From Paraflavitalea soli (lineage in GTDB: Bacteria; Bacteroidota; Bacteroidia; Chitinophagales; Chitinophagaceae), in NCBI RefSeq assembly GCF_003555545.1, contig NZ_CP032157.1, forward strand, positions 872,546 to 936,545: a stretch of DNA of 64,000 nt. The letters are read 5' to 3'. Each line of letters begins with the position of its first letter. The stretch's first letter is position 1. The notes below the pieces were generated by a model. The model saw only the letters and a list, made by a program, of their open reading frames with translations, had not been told where the DNA came from and did not search any database. Positions 26,267 to 35,274 of the stretch are shown here, in pieces. A program made the position numbers and the translations under genes.

Positions 26267-27103
26267 TCACCGTATCCGTTTCGAATATTCTTCCAGCTTT
26301 TCCTTTTCGGCCCTGGTAAGGCTGCGCATACCGCTTTTATTGATCTTGTCCAGTATCCTGTCTATCTCCTGCTGCCGGTTATGCTGTTCTTCATTGTATT
26401 TGTTGTCAATGGTATAATGGCGCTGGTGTGATTTGTAGAAGAAATTATCGACCAGCAGAAAATGCGGTCTGGTGATGATGAGGTAAATGAATGTGATGGC
26501 AGGTACTGAAATGATCAGGATGGTCACATAATTTTCAAGCAGTGCAGATGGTTTCATCAGGAGGGCCACCACCATACCGATCAAGGCCCCGCCAAGATGG
26601 GAGTCATATCCTATATTGCCTGTTCTTGACCGGATACCATAAATAGAGATCAGCATGTACAGCAATCCAAATAGCCAGCCGGGCATTGGAATAAAAAACA
26701 ACCCGACAGGGAGGCCAGGCACCAATGCAATGCTGGCAAAAATGACCCCGGATATGGCGCCCGAAGCGCCTACAGAACTATAATCGCCACTGTGGCGGTG
26801 AATAAACAGGGAGAGCAGGTCGCCACCAACCAGGCTTACAAAATAAATGATAAGAAAACCCCACCAGTCCAACACCGCACCGAGTGTTCCACTGAAGAAA
26901 TAAAGCGCGAGCATGTTGAAGATGAGGTGCAGCCAGCCTGCATGCAAAAAGCCAGAGGTGATCAGCCGGTTGTATTGCCTGTACAGCAGGATGCCGTCTA
27001 CATTAAATTTATATCGGTCAAAGAATACTTCATTGCCAAACCCCTTCCAGGAGAAGAGCACATTGGATACTATCAGCAGAAATATAATAATACCGGTTAT
27101 CAT
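26267..27103 (-). CDS. Rhomboid family intramembrane serine protease
   Basis: The product has six membrane helices and the rhomboid catalytic pair Ser114 in GASG and His169 in DSHLGGALIG (numbered from the ATG at 27103). The upstream His59-x3-Asn63 (HLIFNM) forms the oxyanion site. Rhomboids cut transmembrane substrates within the inner membrane. A C-terminal charged helix rich in Glu and Lys (RSLTRAEKEKLEEYSKRIR) follows the membrane part, as in many Bacteroidota members. The open frame continues to a TTG at 27181, which would add 26 basic residues. I prefer the ATG, which puts a short hydrophilic end before helix 1. The gene is divergent from the DUF3667 gene. Confidence 0.88.
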   Translation of the reverse strand: MITGIIIFLLIVSNVLFSWKGFGNEVFFDRYKFNVDGILLYRQYNRLITSGFLHAGWLHLIFNMLALYFFSGTLGAVLDWWGFLIIYFVSLVGGDLLSLFIHRHSGDYSSVGASGAISGVIFASIALVPGLPVGLFFIPMPGWLFGLLYMLISIYGIRSRTGNIGYDSHLGGALIGMVVALLMKPSALLENYVTILIISVPAITFIYLIITRPHFLLVDNFFYKSHQRHYTIDNKYNEEQHNRQQEIDRILDKINKSGMRSLTRAEKEKLEEYSKRIR

Positions 27104-27261
27104 GATTGCGCAGGACCAATTTTTGAGCCAACGGATAAGTACTTTCTTCCGAAATATATTGATCCTTTGGCAAAATGACAAATACTTGCGGTGTAAACGA
27201 GCTTTTAACCTAAACTATCGGCAAACTTCCGTTTTTTTGATACTTTTATTAAAACATCTCA

Positions 27262-28350
27262 ATGAGCCACTCCGGGTTACGGACCGACAAACATTGCCTG
27301 AATTGTGGCACCCTTGTTCAGGAAAGGTATTGTTCCCATTGCGGACAGGAAAATGTAGAACCCAAAGAATCCTTATGGCATTTGATCAGGCATTTCTTTG
27401 AAGATGTGACGCACTACGACTCAAAGTTTACCAGGTTCTTTAAATACCTCATTACGAGACCAGGTTATCTTACCCAGGAATACCTGGCAGGGCATCGGGC
27501 CACCAATCTCAACCCGATCAGGGCTTACATTTTCATCTCCTTTGTCTTTTTCCTGGTATTGTTTTCAGGAAAAAAGGAAGAAGCCCCACAGGAAACCAAA
27601 GAAGAAGAGTTGGCGCTCGTAAAGCAGCAAATGGCAGAAGGTTTGAGGAATGCTGCCAGGAGCCATACGCCATTGAACCTGTACGACAGTACTAAAAACG
27701 CCGTGATGGAAGACCTGGCAAGATCCCTCACCGCTGAAGATACCCCCATTAAGAAGGAACAAACAATAGCCTTTGGTCTTAGCCAGAACGGCATAAAGTT
27801 TACCTTACAGGACAACCGGTATCAAAACGTACAGGAATATGATTCCGTTCAAAGCACACTGGCCGATACTTCCCAGGACAAAGACAAAGGGATCATGAAA
27901 TGGATCATTCGTACCAATCTCCGGTTAAAGGATGATTATGGCAGCCGGCGCAACGTGATGCTGGAGGAAAACTTTCAGCACAGTGTTCCCAAAATAATGT
28001 TCGTCCTCCTGCCCTTGTTTGCCTTGTATGTATGGCTGTTTTTCAGTCGTAAGAAATACTACTATACACAACACGTTATCTTTTCCATCCATTTCCATTC
28101 TTTCGTTTTCCTGCTGCTCCTGTTAATGAAGCTGGTAAAATGGATCTTCCCCAATGAGTGGTTTGGCCTGATACTGGATATTATTACAGTTTTGATACTG
28201 TTCATCTACCTGGCCATTGCTTTAAAGAACGCCTATAAACAGTCATTCGGGTTGTCGCTTACCAAAGCAATTGGGGTTAGTCTGCTGTATCTTGTTTCGT
28301 TGGTAGCGGCTGTTACTTTATTGGCCTTGTTTACTTTTCTTACAGCGTAA
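27262..28350 (+). CDS. DUF3667 family membrane protein with zinc ribbon
   Basis: The 362-residue protein begins with a zinc ribbon, Cys12-x2-Cys15 and Cys24-x2-Cys27 (HCLNCG and YCSHCGQ). The DUF3667 core follows: HFFEDVTHYDSKFTRFFKYLITRPGYLTQEYLAGHRATNLNPIRAY in outline, then a first membrane helix (FIFISFVFFLVLF-like). A long hydrophilic loop of about 140 residues and four more helices in the last 130 residues complete it. The family is frequent in Bacteroidota and its role is not established. It is divergent from the rhomboid gene (158 bases between the chosen starts). Confidence 0.9.
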   Translation: MSHSGLRTDKHCLNCGTLVQERYCSHCGQENVEPKESLWHLIRHFFEDVTHYDSKFTRFFKYLITRPGYLTQEYLAGHRATNLNPIRAYIFISFVFFLVLFSGKKEEAPQETKEEELALVKQQMAEGLRNAARSHTPLNLYDSTKNAVMEDLARSLTAEDTPIKKEQTIAFGLSQNGIKFTLQDNRYQNVQEYDSVQSTLADTSQDKDKGIMKWIIRTNLRLKDDYGSRRNVMLEENFQHSVPKIMFVLLPLFALYVWLFFSRKKYYYTQHVIFSIHFHSFVFLLLLLMKLVKWIFPNEWFGLILDIITVLILFIYLAIALKNAYKQSFGLSLTKAIGVSLLYLVSLVAAVTLLALFTFLTA

Positions 28351-28404
28351 TAGACCAGTAGTTGACTGTTAACTTATGGTTGATGAAAATAACCTGATCT
28401 CTAT

Positions 28405-28851
28405 ATGCACTTTACAAAGCATTTGTTGCTTCTCTTTTTATTGATACTTACTGTAACTATGGCCACTTCCCAACAAAAAGTGGCTGTCTACGCTATTGGC
28501 AAACCCGGTATCGAAGAATATGAACGATTTGCCTTTTGGACCAAAGATGGTAAACGAGAGCGCATTGATTACGCTTACGGTAAAGAAGGGAAAGAGGTAA
28601 AAATCCAATATATACGGAAAGACCTATTCAAAGGCGACTCTTGCTTTGTAGTCAGGTTTGTTAACAACTACCAGCTTTATGTAATACCCCAGGGACTAAC
28701 TTTAAAAGTAATTGACGGAACAGGGAAATATGAGAAGCTTTTTTCCTGGGAATATGAAGGGCCAGTCAATGGTATTGGTACCTTTTGTACAGTATGTGCC
28801 GAAGACGAAATGGATGCTATGAAAATAATAAAGGCATCCTATTTGAAATAG
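28405..28851 (+). CDS. Secreted protein of unknown function
   Basis: The 148-residue protein has a signal peptide (MHFTKHLLLLFLLILTVTMATSQ) followed by about 125 residues of mixed beta strands, with two cysteines close together near the C-terminus (GTFCTVCAED). I do not recognise the family. The two cysteines could form a CxxC-type disulfide. It follows the DUF3667 gene on the same strand by 54 bases, and its stop codon lies inside a terminator hairpin. Confidence 0.7.
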   Translation: MHFTKHLLLLFLLILTVTMATSQQKVAVYAIGKPGIEEYERFAFWTKDGKRERIDYAYGKEGKEVKIQYIRKDLFKGDSCFVVRFVNNYQLYVIPQGLTLKVIDGTGKYEKLFSWEYEGPVNGIGTFCTVCAEDEMDAMKIIKASYLK

Positions 28852-28861
28852 AATGCCTTTT
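28830..28861. terminator. Bidirectional terminator overlapping a stop codon
   Basis: Arms 28830-28844 and 28846-28860 pair over 13-14 positions with one mismatch (AAAGGCATCCTATTT against AAATAGAATGCCTTT). The TAG stop of the 148-residue protein lies within the stem. T runs follow on both strands (TTTTGC on plus, TTTATTATTTT on minus), so it can end both convergent genes. Confidence 0.8.
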
Positions 28862-28885
28862 GCATAAAACTATCTTCTGTAGATA

Positions 28886-30613
28886 TTATCTCACCTGCTT
28901 GTTATTCACGTAGAAATTCCTGTCCACCTCAAAGGTTTTACCATCATACCAATCTGCCAGTTTCAATGACTGCCATGCTTCGGTAGGCGTGATCAGTTGG
29001 GTGCGCTCAACACCCAACTTTACTTTCACCGGCATGGTAAATCCTTTGATACAATTCACATAACGGAATTCGATACCGCCAGCCGTTGTTTTGTATTCGA
29101 GTGTGGGTATCTGCGTAGTGCGCAGGTATTGATCGAATACTTTGGAGAGATCGAGACCAGCCTGTTTACTGATATAGGCTTCCACGTCTTTGGTATCGGT
29201 GGTTTTGTGGTAATACTCTTTATTGAGCCCCCTTAATAGCTGGCGGAACTTTTCATCATCGCCAATAATATTACGGATGGTGTGCAGCAGGTTACCTCCT
29301 TTGTAATACATGTCGCCGCTGCCTTCCTGGTTCACGCCATAATGGCCGATGATGGGAATATCGTTTTGAATGGCTTTGCGGGTGCCAATGCAATAATCAT
29401 TACCTGCCTCCACGCCAAATTCACAGGTGGTGTAGATGGTTTCAGAATAATTGGTAAATCCTTCATGCAACCACATATCGGCAATATCATTGCTGGTAAT
29501 ATTGTTGGCAAACCACTCATGACCGCTTTCATGCACCAGGATAAAATCCCATTTATTACCCCAGCCAGTACCTGACAGGTCGCGGCCGCGGTAACCATTC
29601 TGAAATCCATTGCCATACGCTACGGCGCTTTGGTGCTCCATGCCGAGGTGCGGGGCTTCTACCAACTTATAACTGTCTTCATAAAAAGGGTAGGGACCAA
29701 ACCAATGCTCAAAACATTGCAGCATTTTAGGCGCCTGTTTGAATTGTTCCTTTGCTTTGTCGAGGTTATAATCCAATACCCAATAATCGCAGTCCAACTT
29801 GCCCTTTTCGCCGGGAAAGTCTTCATGCCAGGTTACATACTTGCCGATATAAGGAATGATATTGTAGTTGTTGATTGGGTTGGTGACCACCCATGACCAG
29901 GTGGTAAGTCCATTACCGGCAGCGTGCTTATCGGCCAGGCGACCGTTTCCGACAGCTACCAGCGAATCGGGCACCGTAATGGAAAGAGAAGCGCCTTTGT
30001 CGGGCTCATCACTTTGGTGATCTTTACAGGGATACCAAACACTGGCGCCGAGGCCCTGACAGGCTACGCTCATCCAGGGACGGCCTTGCTTGTCTTTGGT
30101 CCATATCCAGCCACCATCCCAGGGTGGGCGCACAGCTTCGCGGGGCTTGCCATGAAAATGGAGGGCCAAAACAGGATCTTCGCTATCGAGGTGTTTTTGA
30201 AACTCCTTTGTTTCTACCCACCAGGCATTGCCTTCGCGGCGAATGGGGGCCGCAAAACGTTTTATGTTTTTTCCTGCCACGAGGTCAAATACCACACTGT
30301 CGAGGATCATTGGTTCCTGCAGGTCTATCTGCATAATGGTGGTAGTCGCTTTACCACTCTTTTTGATGTGCATGTATACCTTGCCGCTGATGGTTTTGTT
30401 GTTATAATCGGGCGTTACATGAACATCGTACCGTTGTACATCCCACCAGGTGCGTTCGGGGCGAAGACTACCCCGCAGGCTATCCTGCCGGGTAAAGCCT
30501 TTTTTCTGGCTTAAGGGTTGTGCTGAAACGGAAAAACCAACAAAAAGCAGCAGGAAACAACACATGAGTGTAGCCTGTAAAGCACGGCAGGTGATAATTT
30601 TTGAGCAGATCAA
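28886..30613 (-). CDS. M1 family zinc aminopeptidase, secreted
   Basis: The 575-residue protein is an exported M1 (gluzincin) peptidase. It has a signal peptide ending near VSAQ, an N-terminal beta-sandwich of about 210 residues and the catalytic domain with His361-Glu362-x2-His365 and Glu384 (HESGHEWF, 18 residues, LHEGF). The GxMEN motif appears in changed form as LGMEHQSAVAYGNG. It lacks the large C-terminal helical domain of classical M1 enzymes. It removes N-terminal residues from peptides, probably in the periplasm. The numbering is from the TTG at 30613, which gives the signal peptide a basic n-region; an ATG at 30565 (MCCFLLLF) is the alternative. Confidence 0.92.
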   Translation of the reverse strand: MICSKIITCRALQATLMCCFLLLFVGFSVSAQPLSQKKGFTRQDSLRGSLRPERTWWDVQRYDVHVTPDYNNKTISGKVYMHIKKSGKATTTIMQIDLQEPMILDSVVFDLVAGKNIKRFAAPIRREGNAWWVETKEFQKHLDSEDPVLALHFHGKPREAVRPPWDGGWIWTKDKQGRPWMSVACQGLGASVWYPCKDHQSDEPDKGASLSITVPDSLVAVGNGRLADKHAAGNGLTTWSWVVTNPINNYNIIPYIGKYVTWHEDFPGEKGKLDCDYWVLDYNLDKAKEQFKQAPKMLQCFEHWFGPYPFYEDSYKLVEAPHLGMEHQSAVAYGNGFQNGYRGRDLSGTGWGNKWDFILVHESGHEWFANNITSNDIADMWLHEGFTNYSETIYTTCEFGVEAGNDYCIGTRKAIQNDIPIIGHYGVNQEGSGDMYYKGGNLLHTIRNIIGDDEKFRQLLRGLNKEYYHKTTDTKDVEAYISKQAGLDLSKVFDQYLRTTQIPTLEYKTTAGGIEFRYVNCIKGFTMPVKVKLGVERTQLITPTEAWQSLKLADWYDGKTFEVDRNFYVNNKQVR

Positions 30614-30651
30614 AGCGATATGTTTTTGAAATGCTAAATTTAGCGCAGAAT

Positions 30652-32286
30652 ATGAAAGCTAACCCACTAATTTTTATAATCGGCTTTTTCTCTATGATCC
30701 TGGCTACCGCCTGCGGCGGAAGCGCTGGCGGATACAAACAGGTTTTCAGGTACAATGAGTACAGCGGTATTGCTTCGCTCGACCCCGCTTTTGCCAAAAA
30801 CCAGTCGGTGATCTGGGCCGTGCACCAGTTGTACAGTACGCTGGTGGAAACGGATAATGAACTGCGGATCGTGCCCTCCCTGGCTTATCGCTGGGATGTG
30901 TCGGCCGACAGACTGGTATACACTTTTCACCTGCGGAATGATGTGTATTTCCACGACAATGAGGCTTTCCCCAATGGCAAGGGCCGCATCATGACAGCCC
31001 GGGATATTGAGTATAGTTTTAAACGCATTACTGATCCTGCTACTGCCAGCAGCGGCGCCTGGATCTTCAATAACCGCCTGGCGGCTACGGATGGATTCAA
31101 AGCGCTGGACGATTCCACGTTCCGGCTCACCCTGTTGCGGCCGTTCACGCCCATCCTGGGACTGCTGAGCATGCAATATTGTTCGGTAGTAGCCCGGGAG
31201 GCCGTCGAGAAGTATGGTCCCGATTTCCGGAGCCATCCCTGCGGCACGGGACCTTTTGCACTCAAAAGCTGGGAGGAAGGGCAGGCGCTGATCATGGTGA
31301 AAAATGAGCGCTATTTTGAGAAAGACAGCGCCGGCAACCGTCTGCCTTACCTGGAAGCGATAAAAGCCAGCTTCTACGACAGCAAGGCCACGGAGTTCCT
31401 GTTGTTTCGCCAGGGACAACTGGACTTTATCAATGATATTGAAGCTTCCTTCAAAGACGAGATACTTACCAAGAAGGGGGTATTGCGCAAAGATTGGGAA
31501 GGCAGGATCAGGCTTACCAAACATTCCTACCTCAATACGGAATACCTTGGCATACTGGTAGACAGCAGCAACGCACTGGTAAAAAATTCACCGTTAAGAA
31601 TGAAAGCTATCCGGCAGGCTATCAACTATGGATTTGACCGTCGTAAAATGATGATGTACCTGCGCAACTCTATCGGTACACCGGCAGAAAGTGGTTTTAT
31701 TCCTTCGGGATTGCCCTCTTTTGATGCGGCAGTGGTGAAAGGCTACCAATATGATCCGGTGAAAGCACGCCAATTATTGGCAGCCGCCGGCTTCCCGGAC
31801 GGTAAAGGTATGCCGCCTGTTAAGTTGCTCACCATTGCTATTTATTCCGACCTGGCCAGTTTTATTGCCCGGCAACTGGAAGAAGTAGGCTTGAAGATAC
31901 AGGTGGAGGTAGTACAGAAAAGCCTGCTGCTGGAACAAACGGCCAAATCACAGGCCTTGTTTTTCAGGGGCAGCTGGATGGCAGATTATCCCGAAGCTGA
32001 AAACTACCTGAGTGTATTCTATGGCAAGAATCCTGCGCCACCCAATTATACCCGTTATAAGAATCCAGCCTTCGATAAACTGTATGAAGAGGCGATCATT
32101 ACTGAAAATGACAGTTTACGGTACAAGCTATACCAGCAAATGGACCAGCTTGTTATACAGGATGCACCGGTAGTGCCACTTTGGTATGATGAAGTGATCC
32201 ACCTGGAGCAATTGTGGGTGAAGGGGTTTCCGGCGAATGGATTGAACCTGCTGGAGTTGAGGAGAACAAAGCTGGAAAAGAAATGA
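30652..32286 (+). CDS. Peptide-type ABC transporter substrate-binding lipoprotein (SBP family 5)
   Basis: The 544-residue product is a lipoprotein (Cys22 in LATACGG) of the DppA/OppA/NikA class. Signposts are FRYNEYSGIASLDPAFAKN, LYSTLVETDNELRIVPSLAYRWDVSADRLVYTFHLR, the family segment MTARDIEYSFKRITDP and the ligand cleft region GTGPFALKSWEEGQ. It would bind peptides or similar ligands and hand them to a permease, but no permease or ATPase genes are adjacent. It may serve a transporter encoded elsewhere or act as a sensor. The frame is open from 30601, but the ATG at 30652 begins exactly at the signal peptide and avoids overlapping the divergent M1 gene. Confidence 0.9.
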   Translation: MKANPLIFIIGFFSMILATACGGSAGGYKQVFRYNEYSGIASLDPAFAKNQSVIWAVHQLYSTLVETDNELRIVPSLAYRWDVSADRLVYTFHLRNDVYFHDNEAFPNGKGRIMTARDIEYSFKRITDPATASSGAWIFNNRLAATDGFKALDDSTFRLTLLRPFTPILGLLSMQYCSVVAREAVEKYGPDFRSHPCGTGPFALKSWEEGQALIMVKNERYFEKDSAGNRLPYLEAIKASFYDSKATEFLLFRQGQLDFINDIEASFKDEILTKKGVLRKDWEGRIRLTKHSYLNTEYLGILVDSSNALVKNSPLRMKAIRQAINYGFDRRKMMMYLRNSIGTPAESGFIPSGLPSFDAAVVKGYQYDPVKARQLLAAAGFPDGKGMPPVKLLTIAIYSDLASFIARQLEEVGLKIQVEVVQKSLLLEQTAKSQALFFRGSWMADYPEAENYLSVFYGKNPAPPNYTRYKNPAFDKLYEEAIITENDSLRYKLYQQMDQLVIQDAPVVPLWYDEVIHLEQLWVKGFPANGLNLLELRRTKLEKK

Positions 32287-32331
32287 TAATGCTGTTTGTA
32301 GCTGGCATGTGAATTGAATATTGCTTGTGTG

Positions 32332-33204
32332 ATGTCAGTAATGCCAGTATTATATGAACGTGTGGCAGGCTGTAATATAGCCTATTCCAGAACGGGCACC
32401 GGCTATCCGCTGTTGCTGTTACATGGATTCCCACAAACGCATATGGCATGGCACCAGGTAGTGCCGCTACTGGATAAGCACTTTACCCTGATCATTCCGG
32501 ACCTTCCCGGCTATGGTGATTCTACAGGTCCGGCTCCCGATGAACAGCATGAAGCCTATTCAAAAAGAAATATTGGTAATATCCTTGTTCAGTTTATGCA
32601 ACAGCTTGGCTTTCCAAAGTTTGGTGTTGCAGGACATGACCGTGGAGGAAGGGTAGGATACAGGATGGCTTTCGATCATCCTCAAACCGTTACCAGGCTG
32701 GCTGTATTGGATATTATTCCTACCGGAGAAATGGCCGATCGCATGACCTTTGATCTTGCGCTTGCTTTGCCGCATTGGTGGTTACTTGCCCAGCCATATC
32801 CATTTCCGGAAACCTTAATTATACAACAAGCGGAATATTACCTAAAAAATACCCTGGATAGCTGGTCTGGTAATAAAAAATCCATCACGGAGGAAGCCTG
32901 GCAGGAATACCTGCGCTGCTTCAAAAATCCATCTGTGATCAGGGCCATGTGCGAAGATTACCGGGCTGGTGCTACGGTGGATGTGCAATATGACCGGCAC
33001 AATAAGGATCGTGGACAACGTATTACTTGTCCGGTGCTGGTATTATATCCCACTGATTTTTTTGCTGCCAGGTTTGGTAACCCTGTATCTGTGTGGGAGA
33101 AATGGGCTGTTGATGTACAGGGAATGGCTGTTGAGTCCGGGCATTTTTTAATGGAAGAAATTCCCGGTGAAGTGAGTAAAGCTTTGGATGATTTTTTCAG
33201 CTAA
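32332..33204 (+). CDS. Alpha/beta hydrolase of the haloacetate (fluoroacetate) dehalogenase family
   Basis: The 290-residue protein has the haloacetate dehalogenase pattern from end to end. It shows HGFPQTHMAWH, the nucleophile motif GHDRGGR with Asp103 rather than Ser, Arg104 and Arg107 (carboxylate binding in the family), and Asp127 (acid). The halide pocket His148-Trp149 and Tyr210, and the general base His271 (ESGHFLMEE), are also present. All eight positions expected from the well-studied Rhodopseudomonas enzyme are present with regular offsets. Such enzymes release fluoride or chloride from haloacetates to give glycolate. An ATG at 32341 and a TTG at 32314 are other starts. The gene is alone, with a convergent response regulator 4 bases after its stop. 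Confidence 0.88.
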   Translation: MSVMPVLYERVAGCNIAYSRTGTGYPLLLLHGFPQTHMAWHQVVPLLDKHFTLIIPDLPGYGDSTGPAPDEQHEAYSKRNIGNILVQFMQQLGFPKFGVAGHDRGGRVGYRMAFDHPQTVTRLAVLDIIPTGEMADRMTFDLALALPHWWLLAQPYPFPETLIIQQAEYYLKNTLDSWSGNKKSITEEAWQEYLRCFKNPSVIRAMCEDYRAGATVDVQYDRHNKDRGQRITCPVLVLYPTDFFAARFGNPVSVWEKWAVDVQGMAVESGHFLMEEIPGEVSKALDDFFS

Positions 33205-33208
33205 CTGA

Positions 33209-33901
33209 CTATTCATTGCCCAATGATTTGAACAGATCGTCTTTATAACTGATGCCAATGGGCAGTTCCATGCCCGGCATTTCTACCTGGCTATTGCGGA
33301 TAGCAGTAATATAACTCACTGCTGCAATGTAGGAGCGATGTACCCGGATGAATTGAGACGGGGGCAATACTTTCTCAAACGCCTTCATCGTGGATGATAC
33401 GATCATGACACTATCTGTGAGGTGTATCTTGATGTAATTCTGCATACCTTCCACAAAACGGATATCATGGAACATGATCTTCACCAGTTTATTGTCCTGC
33501 TTTACGAAAGTATAATCAGGTGGTGGCGGTGGAACGGTAAACGCTTTCTCCTTAAACCGTTCCCATGCTTTGTCCACCGCCTGCAACAAGCGGGGCATGG
33601 CAACGGGTTTCAATAAGTAATCCACTACATTCAGCTCATAACCTTCCATAGCATATTTATCATAAGCGGTGGTGAAGATAACCAATGGTGGATTTTTGAG
33701 TGAACGCAGGAAATCCGTGCCCGAGATCACGGGCATTTTGATGTCCAGGAATAACAGATCTGTTTTGCCGGTTTGCAAGGCTTCATAGGCTTCCATCGCA
33801 TTGCGGCAGGCGCCGGCAATGCGGCATCCGGGAATGGAAGAAACATAAGTGGTAAGGAGCTTCCTCGCTTGTGGTTCGTCATCAACGATTAGACAGTTCA
33901 T
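33209..33901 (-). CDS. LytTR-type response regulator
   Basis: The 230-residue protein has a receiver domain with the acidic pair in IVDDE, the phosphorylation site Asp53 (FLDIKMP), TTAYDKYAMEGY and Lys in the segment DYLLKPV. A LytTR DNA-binding domain follows (about residues 125-228), with FVEGMQNYIKIHL and FIRVHRSYI. It is the DNA-binding partner of the adjacent histidine kinase, whose 3' end overlaps its start by 20 bases (33882-33901), so translational coupling is likely. Target genes are unknown. Confidence 0.93.
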   Translation of the reverse strand: MNCLIVDDEPQARKLLTTYVSSIPGCRIAGACRNAMEAYEALQTGKTDLLFLDIKMPVISGTDFLRSLKNPPLVIFTTAYDKYAMEGYELNVVDYLLKPVAMPRLLQAVDKAWERFKEKAFTVPPPPPDYTFVKQDNKLVKIMFHDIRFVEGMQNYIKIHLTDSVMIVSSTMKAFEKVLPPSQFIRVHRSYIAAVSYITAIRNSQVEMPGMELPIGISYKDDLFKSLGNE

Positions 33902-35045
33902 GTGCTAAAGGGTATATTGTTAATGTGAGGGTGAATTGGTCTTTTGTATCTTCAATCTGCAGCAAATGCCGGTCCGGGAAATAATGCTGCAATCTTTTGC
34001 GCACATTTTGTAGCCCAATGCCCCCGCGATGGGGCATACCGGAATAAGCATAACTATTGCTGGTTACAAATCTCAACACGTCGTTTTGGGTAATTAACTG
34101 TACATGGATCGATGCTTCCGGCAGGCCTGCACTGAATTTGAAGGCATTCTCTACCAGGGGCAACAACAAGGCTGGTAATGGATAACTAAGTGAAGGGGCA
34201 CAAATGTCGGTTGTTATATTGGAATGTTCGTCATACCGCACACTTTCTACGGCAATATAATTCTGCAACAAAGTAACTTCCTGTTGCAGGGTCACAAATT
34301 CTCCATGGCAGTCATAGAGCGAAAAACGCAAGAGGCCGGCCAGCCGGTTCAACAATTCCACAGACCTTTCCTTTTCATCATGTACAATGTAGGATTGCAG
34401 GTTGTTGAGCGAATTAAAGAGCAGGTGGGGGTTGATCTGTGCTTTCAGGAAATTCAGTTCCAGCTGCACATTCTCTTTCTCCAATTGCGTTTGCTGCAGG
34501 TGGCTGCGCCAGGCATACCGGATAAACTTGATGGTGAGAGGAATATAGATGATGGTGATGAGGCCCGTGATACTGCTGAAAAAATCGGCCATTAACCGGT
34601 GTGGTTGTAACTGGTGCTGGTAGAAATTGCTCCAGAAATCCTGTCCGGCAAACCAGCCGCCTTCGTTTTTATATTCGGTAACCAGCTGGTTGATATGATA
34701 CGTGCGTAAAAAGATGGCGATGAGGTAATAGACGATGAAGGCTGCTAGTCCCCATAACCATTTTCTCCGCTGAAACAGGGGCAGGATTCCATACACAAGT
34801 GGATAAAACAGGAATAGTCCCAAGGCAATACCTGTGAGGGTGATCACATAATGCTGGCTCACCTCAATGTGTACCACTAAATTTTCCCGGAGCCAGAAGA
34901 AAAGGAGGAAGGCCCAGAAACCGGTATGTAATAATACGCGGTATCGTTGGTCAGTGAAAGAACGCTGCCAAAAAATATAGATCCATTGCGTTCCTTTGGT
35001 GAACGACCTGGGTTTCGTATTTGCAAAAACTGCCGTAGTGCTCAT
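33882..35045 (-). CDS. Sensor histidine kinase, LytS/YehU type
   Basis: The 387-residue membrane kinase has four or so membrane helices in its first 175 residues and a short coiled linker. The His_kinase domain of the LytS class carries His207 in QINPHLLFNSLNNLQ, and a reduced HATPase domain shows PALLLPLVENAFKFS and GIGLQNVRKRLQHYF. It phosphorylates the LytTR regulator encoded directly downstream. There is no extracellular sensor domain, so the signal is likely sensed in or near the membrane. ATG start at 35045; the upstream region to the TlpA gene is a divergent promoter region. Confidence 0.92.
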   Translation of the reverse strand: MSTTAVFANTKPRSFTKGTQWIYIFWQRSFTDQRYRVLLHTGFWAFLLFFWLRENLVVHIEVSQHYVITLTGIALGLFLFYPLVYGILPLFQRRKWLWGLAAFIVYYLIAIFLRTYHINQLVTEYKNEGGWFAGQDFWSNFYQHQLQPHRLMADFFSSITGLITIIYIPLTIKFIRYAWRSHLQQTQLEKENVQLELNFLKAQINPHLLFNSLNNLQSYIVHDEKERSVELLNRLAGLLRFSLYDCHGEFVTLQQEVTLLQNYIAVESVRYDEHSNITTDICAPSLSYPLPALLLPLVENAFKFSAGLPEASIHVQLITQNDVLRFVTSNSYAYSGMPHRGGIGLQNVRKRLQHYFPDRHLLQIEDTKDQFTLTLTIYPLAHELSNR

Positions 35046-35274
35046 AATCTTGATTCAGTCGATAAATGTCACAGATTTTGGTCAAATTCAATAAGCAGGC
35101 TGACGAATGTGAATCTGCTTGTGATCAATATGAGCGCGTGGCTGATGAATTAGATATCAGTGGTGGCGGTAATTGATGGTCTGGTTCAAAGGATGGTTGA
35201 TCAGTGGTTTTCATAGCCCGGTCAATCATATTTTCAAGGATATTGGTGCTAACGTTCTTTTGGAAAAAACAAAT

